Source: Ichthyophthirius multifiliis
Lineage: Eukaryota; Ciliophora; Oligohymenophorea; Hymenostomatida
Assembly (NCBI RefSeq): GCF_000220395.1
Contig: NW_004087303.1
Location: 1,238-44,469, forward strand
Length of the DNA stretch: 43,232 nt
Reading direction: 5' to 3'
Positions 38,701-43,232 of the stretch are shown in pieces. The translations under genes were made by a program, and so were the position numbers. A model generated the notes under the pieces. The model was not told the origin of the DNA. It searched no databases and saw only the letters and a list, made by a program, of their open reading frames with translations. The first letter of the stretch is position 1. Each line of letters starts with the position of its first letter.

Positions 38701-39638
38701 TAAGAAATTAGAAAAAGTAATGAACTTTAAGCTAATTTTATCAATAATTAAGAAAATGAAAATCGAAATAAAAGCAAAGATAAATAATAAAGGGCTAAAA
38801 CAGCTAAAATAATCTAAGATTTGACAGGAAGTCAAAAGAATCTTTCAAAACAAATAAAAAGGCCTGTCACAAGTGTTAGTAGAACAATTAAAAATTAAGA
38901 CTAACATAATAATAATTAAAATATTATGGATAACAATAATAAAAATAACAATAACAACAATGACAACCAAAACGATAGTGATAACCAAAACGATAACGAG
39001 AACTAAAATAACAACGACAACAATAACATTAATTACGATATTAAAAAAAATAATGAAAACGAAAACAACATTAATAACAATAACAAAAAAAACAACGAAA
39101 ATGACAACTATAACAATAGCAATGATGATAACAACAAAAACAAAAACGATAATGACAAAAACAATAAAAAAAACATCAACGAAAGCAATAACAATAATAA
39201 AGACAAAAGCAAAAGCAACAATGAAATCTACAACAACAATAACAATAAAAATTACAATAATAACGATGTAAATAAAAACTAAAATTATAATAATAATTTA
39301 GAAAACGATTCGAAATATGTGTAAAAAGGTTCTTATAGAATAATACTTTAAAATGATGACAAAAAAAAGCTAATAATGAAAAAATTGATCTTTATAAAAG
39401 ATATGGTTTCCATTCTGATGAAGATTTAGATGAAGATAATAATGACGATTATTAAGAAGAAGAAATTATTAGAGAAAAATTACTTGATCATTTCAAAAAA
39501 TTAAATAATATAGATGAAAATAATTCTAATAATAATTACATAAAAAAAGATTTCAATAATAACTATGAATAATCAAATGATTAATCTAATCATAACTATA
39601 ATATTATATTAAATGAGAAAAAATAAAGCTATAAATGA
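35731..39638 (+). CDS. Conserved Cys-motif protein with long Asn-rich tail, unknown function
   Basis: Nine proposed exons: 35731-36173, 36228-36525, 36572-36765, 36897-37075, 37153-37268, 37309-37716, 37791-38309, 38494-39328 and 39370-39638; they total 1087 codons. The first exon has unusually high G+C for this window and encodes a charged N-terminus and PPDEGFYKDQNYPVKPGYGLF. The middle has beta-rich segments (ATVLRLVFHT, NYAFRIQNLVEIFD) and a Cys cluster: TCSVYCKLCGIIFKKDD, LLWELVQHLKKRNLPL, then RPCRVCNLCYMLVVGEHELI, i.e. C-x3-C-x2-C ... C-x2-C-x2-C, probably metal-binding. Next come KPKHRPALLSEKLCQWRLIF and another beta-rich module (HIRVHYFFSEDLNIDKFL). The last 300 residues are Asn/Asp/Lys-rich with a final acidic, ordered-looking block (RYGFHSDEDLDEDN). 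I suspect an axonemal protein but recognise no family. Confidence 0.65.
38926..39300 (+). repeat. AAC/AAT-rich low-complexity tract encoding polyAsn
   Basis: About 125 codons dominated by Asn with Asp, Lys and Glu, written with both AAC and AAT. It is richer in C than nearly anything else nearby and lies in frame in the Cys-motif gene. Confidence 0.75.
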
Positions 39639-39754
39639 TGAAAAATAATAATAAAAATATTATATATACAAATATATATTTTTAAATTTTTATTTATTTA
39701 TTTTTTTACAAAATATATTATAAAGTTAAATTTATAAAATTATACATAAATATC

Positions 39755-40214
39755 ATGGAATAATATTTATCTTTTAGCAATTATACAGATTTTTGGAAAT
39801 TAATTATTCGTCCACCCCGTTCTGAATATAAAACATAATAATTAGGTCCCAATAGTTTCACAATTAAAGGAATAGAAATATAAAGAACTGACATATAAAT
39901 AAAAAACAAACAAGGATTGACTTTATAATGTTCACATTTCCAACCTAAAAAACCTATATAGCAATAACTTCCTTGTGTAATATATCTACATGGCAACAGT
40001 TCAAGTAGATTAGAAAGTTTATAATGCATTAAATATTTATTACCTTAAAACATTACCTTATTTAGTTTTGATTTTGCAGGATGTGGACTTTCAGAAGGTG
40101 AATATATTTCTTTAGGATGGTATGAACGTGATGATGTAGAATGCGTTGTTGATTTTTTAAGGTAAAGTAATACAGTATCAACTATAGGTTTATGGGGTAT
40201 ATATAAATAAATAA

Positions 40215-40251
<37 letters not shown>

Positions 40252-41878
40252 ATATATAAAAAAAAAAAATATTACAAAAGGAAGAAGTATGGGTGCTGTA
40301 ACTTCTTTAATGCATTCCGATAGAGATCCATCTATAGCAGGAATTGTTTTAGATTCACCTTTTTCTAGTTTAAAGAAACTAGCATAAGATTTATGCGAAT
40401 AATACTCAAAGAAAATCCCAAAATTTTTAGTTTCAGTTGCTCTATCTTATATAAAAAATAAAATATAATCTAAAGCTAAGTTTGATATAAATAATCTAAA
40501 TCCTCTTGAAAATAATGTATCTAAAGCCTTTATTCCTGCATTTTTTGTTGCCGCATAAGACGATACTTTTATTTATCCGGAACATACAAAATAATTATAT
40601 GAGGCCTATGCAGGGGATAAAAATCTAAAAATAGTTGAAGGTGACCATAATTCCTCTAGACCAGAATTCCTGTTAGATTCGATTAGTATTTTCTTTTATA
40701 ATACATTATAAGTGTAATATTTAGTATAAGTAAATCCAAAAACTATTTCTTTTAATAATAATTATAAAGTGGATTATTAAGAAGATTTTTATGATTAATA
40801 ATTCGAATAAGCAATACAAGAGTCTATTAATTTTGAAAAAAATGTTGTTTTATCATAAAAATAAAAAAAATTAATAATATATAGTTTTTATTGTATTCCA
40901 CTTTATCTAATAAATTTCTTTAAATAAAAGAAGAAGCAATTTTTTTGGAAAATTTAAATTTTAAAGAAAGTTAAAAATTTATTTTTGAATTTGAAGGGAC
41001 TAATGAAAATCAAGCATTTATTTATTTTAAAAATTAAGATTTAAAATTTTATTTAAGTTTTAATAATACTAAATTAGTTTTATCAAAAGATAATAATAAA
41101 GAAAAATTTATTTTATAATTAAATGAATAAATGAATTGTTTTAATCTATTATTTAGACAAAAAGATGATTCATATTTCATTTTTAATTCCGATTTGGCGA
41201 TTTTTTAAAAAATAAAAATAGAAAATATACCAAATACTTATTAGTTCTATTTTTTAGTAATTTATTTTTCATTTATATATTTCAATAATAATAAAAAAAA
41301 TAATATTTATATTTTAATAAAAACAAAAAATTTATTTATATTTTAATAAAAATATTAGTAATAGGAAGAAAATATTATTTAAAATGAGGATTTTTCAATT
41401 AATTATTATTAAAACTTTCTTTCATTTTAAAATAATTAAATCATTTTAGCATAGTTATCTTAATAAAGCTGTATAAATAAAAATTAAGTTTACAAAAGCT
41501 TAATATAAAAACGCATATTTAATTTAAAATGAATTAAATCAATATATTGGATTTACTTAAAAAGACTAGAGCTGTGTTTTATTTAAAGAAATAAACTAAT
41601 AAAATAATGTATATTGGATTATATTAAAAGATATAGAAAATCACTATCTTTTTTTGAATTTAAATTTAAATAAATATTTGACTATTGACCTGAAGAAAAA
41701 AAATGTTTATATATAGACATTTAATAATGATTAAGTATAAAAATTCAAATTAATCGTAGAAAAAAATAAAGAATAAGAATAATCAACTGAAAATTGTGAA
41801 AGTAATATTAATGAAGATTTAAATGATTAAATATTGAATACGAAATAATTAGAAAATAAGTATATCAAAAAAAATTGA
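39755..41878 (+). CDS. Alpha/beta hydrolase (ABHD17/BEM46-like) with novel C-terminal extension
   Basis: Exons 39755-40196, 40281-40883, 40931-41256 and 41450-41878 give exactly 600 codons (599 residues). The first 310 residues are an alpha/beta hydrolase: CVIYLHGNSSSR (HG oxyanion motif), FSFDFAGCGLSEGEY, GLWGRSMGAV (nucleophile elbow with Ser, formed across the 84-nt intron at 40197-40280), VLDSPFSSL, FFVAAQDDTF (catalytic Asp) and VEGDHN (catalytic His). All three triad residues are present, so activity is likely; the pattern resembles BEM46/ABHD17 serine hydrolases and depalmitoylases. The remaining 290 residues contain two beta-rich blocks (FEFEGTNENQAFIYF...FYLSF; LNQYIGFTQKDQSCVLF...YLFLNLN) that could be a beta-trefoil or similar binding domain; I do not recognise it. 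No signal peptide or N-terminal Cys cluster. Confidence 0.8.
40197..40280 (+). repeat. TA microsatellite in hydrolase intron
   Basis: An 84-nt GT...AG intron made largely of (TA)n. It splits the codon for the second Gly of WGRSMG, so correct removal is needed for the catalytic serine elbow. Confidence 0.7.
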
Positions 41879-42034
41879 ATTAAAAAAAATAAAAAAATAC
41901 ATACAATATATTATTATTTATTTTATTTTATTTTTAAAAAAAAAAAAATTGTAAAAGATTATAATTATATACTTCAATATAAATTTTATAAAAAATTAAA
42001 AATATTAAAAAAAATAAAAATAAAACGAAAATAA

Positions 42035-42973
42035 ATGTATGATTATTCCTGCTATGAAGAAAAAGCATAATAATTTACAAAAATTTAAATATTCAATACA
42101 TAGCCTTAATATTAATTTTTGTAAATTAAAAATAAAAAAATAATATTATTTTTGTATATTAAAATGCTTAAGGATGTAATAATATGATATTTTTAATAAT
42201 TAAACGTAATTAAAAAACTTTTACATGATTATAAAAGCTAAAGTAATTAAAAAAATGAAATAAATTTTCAATTAAAAAGAGAAAAATAGTTAAACGAAAT
42301 ACTATGGGTTATTTTTGGATTATTTTCAATTTATCATATGGATTTATTACATATACTTTAATTAAGAAGACATTAATTTAAGTAAACTCTCTTTAGTTAA
42401 ATTAAAAAATAAATATTACAAAGAATATATTATTTTTATTTTTTTTTAAAAAAAAATAGAAAGAACTTTATCAACGTTTTTTAATAAGTCTTTTTATTAA
42501 TATAATGATAAGCATATATTAAAATATTGAAAACAAATAAATTTATCAGTTTAGAATATATTAATATAGAATTTCTTAATATAACATAATAATCAAATTA
42601 GTATCAAACATAATAGCATTATTATCGTAATTTTAAAATAAAAATGAATTATTTTAAATAATTAATAATATAAAAAAAAAGTTTTTTAGGAATTATATGG
42701 CCAGTTTATAAATTTTTATCAATTCCATTTTGTTTTATATTATTTATGACTTATTCTTATTTAAAATAATTAATTCCTAAACCTAATCTGGGTAATAAAA
42801 TATTAAAATAAAATAAAACATTAAAAAGGATCTATATTTATAAATTCGATTGTATTTTTAATAATAATGTATGTAAGATGATTATTATTTTATTATACTT
42901 CAAGAATTTAATATTTTATTTTACTTTTTTATAGATAAATTAAATAAATATTTCAAATTTTATTTAAATTTGA
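42035..42973 (+). CDS. Putative small membrane protein, exon structure unsolved
   Basis: ATG 42035 opens MYDYSCYEEKAQQF. A 117-nt intron (42121-42237) would join in phase to a convincing segment, LKREKQLNEILWVIFGLFSI followed by YHMDLLHIL. Further on, in another frame, FLGIIWPVYKFLSIPFCFIL and MTYSYLKQLIPKPNLG read as a membrane helix plus exit loop, ending at TGA 42971-42973. I could not find a splice path joining the segments without breaks, and another frame stays open to the window end. There are one or two membrane segments; no family recognised. Confidence 0.35.
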
Positions 42974-43232
42974 ATATTTTTAAAATAAAAATAATTTTAT
43001 TTTAATATTAATTATAAAAAGAAAAATAAAATTTGAAAAATCAAATATTTTTGAAAATCTAAATATTCTTTTAATAATATAAATAAATAATCTAATATTA
43101 AAAAAAAAAGATGTTTTATATATAATTAATATATATTATTATTTTTTAAGTTTTGAAAATAAAAAAATATTTAGTTTCTTTTTAAATTTGATTCAATGCT
43201 TTTAATATCAAAATTTAAATATTATTTAATTT
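42974..43232. other. A+T-rich window end
   Basis: About 260 bases of A/T homopolymer-rich sequence without a supported gene. Confidence 0.35.

Noticed and set aside
38873-39271. Standard-code ORF of Thr/Ile/Lys repeats on the plus strand
   Set aside because: It is the shifted shadow of the Asn-rich tail of the Cys-motif gene; in the gene frame the same bases encode Asn/Asp/Lys with flanking ordered sequence.
39329-39369. A sequencing frameshift near the A run at 39361
   Set aside because: A 41-nt GT...AG intron (39329-39369) restores the frame and makes the whole gene a multiple of three, so no error is needed.
39781-40029. Minus-strand ORF with hydrophobic stretch
   Set aside because: It is antisense to the first exon of the alpha/beta hydrolase, which has the LHGNSS motif in the same bases.
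1-43232. tRNA, rRNA, telomeric or CRISPR sequences
   Set aside because: No G+C-richer cloverleaf-like block, no C4A2-type telomere repeat and no spaced direct repeats were seen anywhere in the window.

Overview
The window reads as the macronuclear genome of an oligohymenophorean ciliate, most like Ichthyophthirius/Tetrahymena relatives. It is extremely A+T-rich. Recognisable proteins stay open only if TAA and TAG are read as glutamine, and every gene closes on TGA. Genes are split by small GT...AG introns, mostly 28-130 nt and nearly pure A+T. Standard-code ORF calling therefore sees almost nothing here; the gene models below were read by hand with the ciliate code. For several genes the exon lengths sum to whole codons, which supports the splice sites.

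Layout. 1-704 (+): C-terminal part of a transcription-type (K/T/L-like) cyclin. 930-3442 (-): a cyclophilin-like domain followed by a fructose-1,6-bisphosphatase-like domain, apparently one spliced gene. 3743-6999 (-): a multi-intron coiled-coil protein. 7000-9739: gene-poor A+T-rich DNA. 9740-10662 (+): an atypical protein kinase. 12012-12956 (+): a Lys/Asn/Gln-rich protein. 13485-15031 (-): an AAAP-type amino-acid transporter. 15465-17233 (+): a tubulin-tyrosine-ligase-like (TTLL) enzyme. 17650-18060 (-): a small two-helix membrane protein. 18364-18852 (+): a small Gln-rich protein. 18993-23460 (+): a large CCDC17-like protein. 23793-26780 (+): an ankyrin-repeat protein with an assembly gap in one intron. 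27140-31356 (+): a long coiled coil with a UVR-like motif, polyGln and a C-terminal decapeptide repeat. 31620-34314 (+): an EF-hand protein with a 36-residue polyGln tract. 34528-35409 (-): a RING-finger protein. 35731-39638 (+): a Cys-motif protein with a long Asn-rich tail. 39755-41878 (+): an alpha/beta hydrolase with a novel C-terminal extension. From 42035 (+): a poorly resolved membrane protein.

Several neighbours (TTLL, CCDC17-like, EF-hand, coiled-coil and probably the Cys-motif protein) suit ciliary or cortical structure, as expected in a ciliate; no operon-like logic is implied. I saw no mobile element, tRNA, rRNA or CRISPR. The most unusual items are the cyclophilin/FBPase fusion in which both active sites look eroded, the kinase with HGD/DFN in place of HRD/DFG, polyGln tracts made of stop-like TAA/TAG repeats, and the hydrolase carrying an unrecognised C-terminal beta-rich region.
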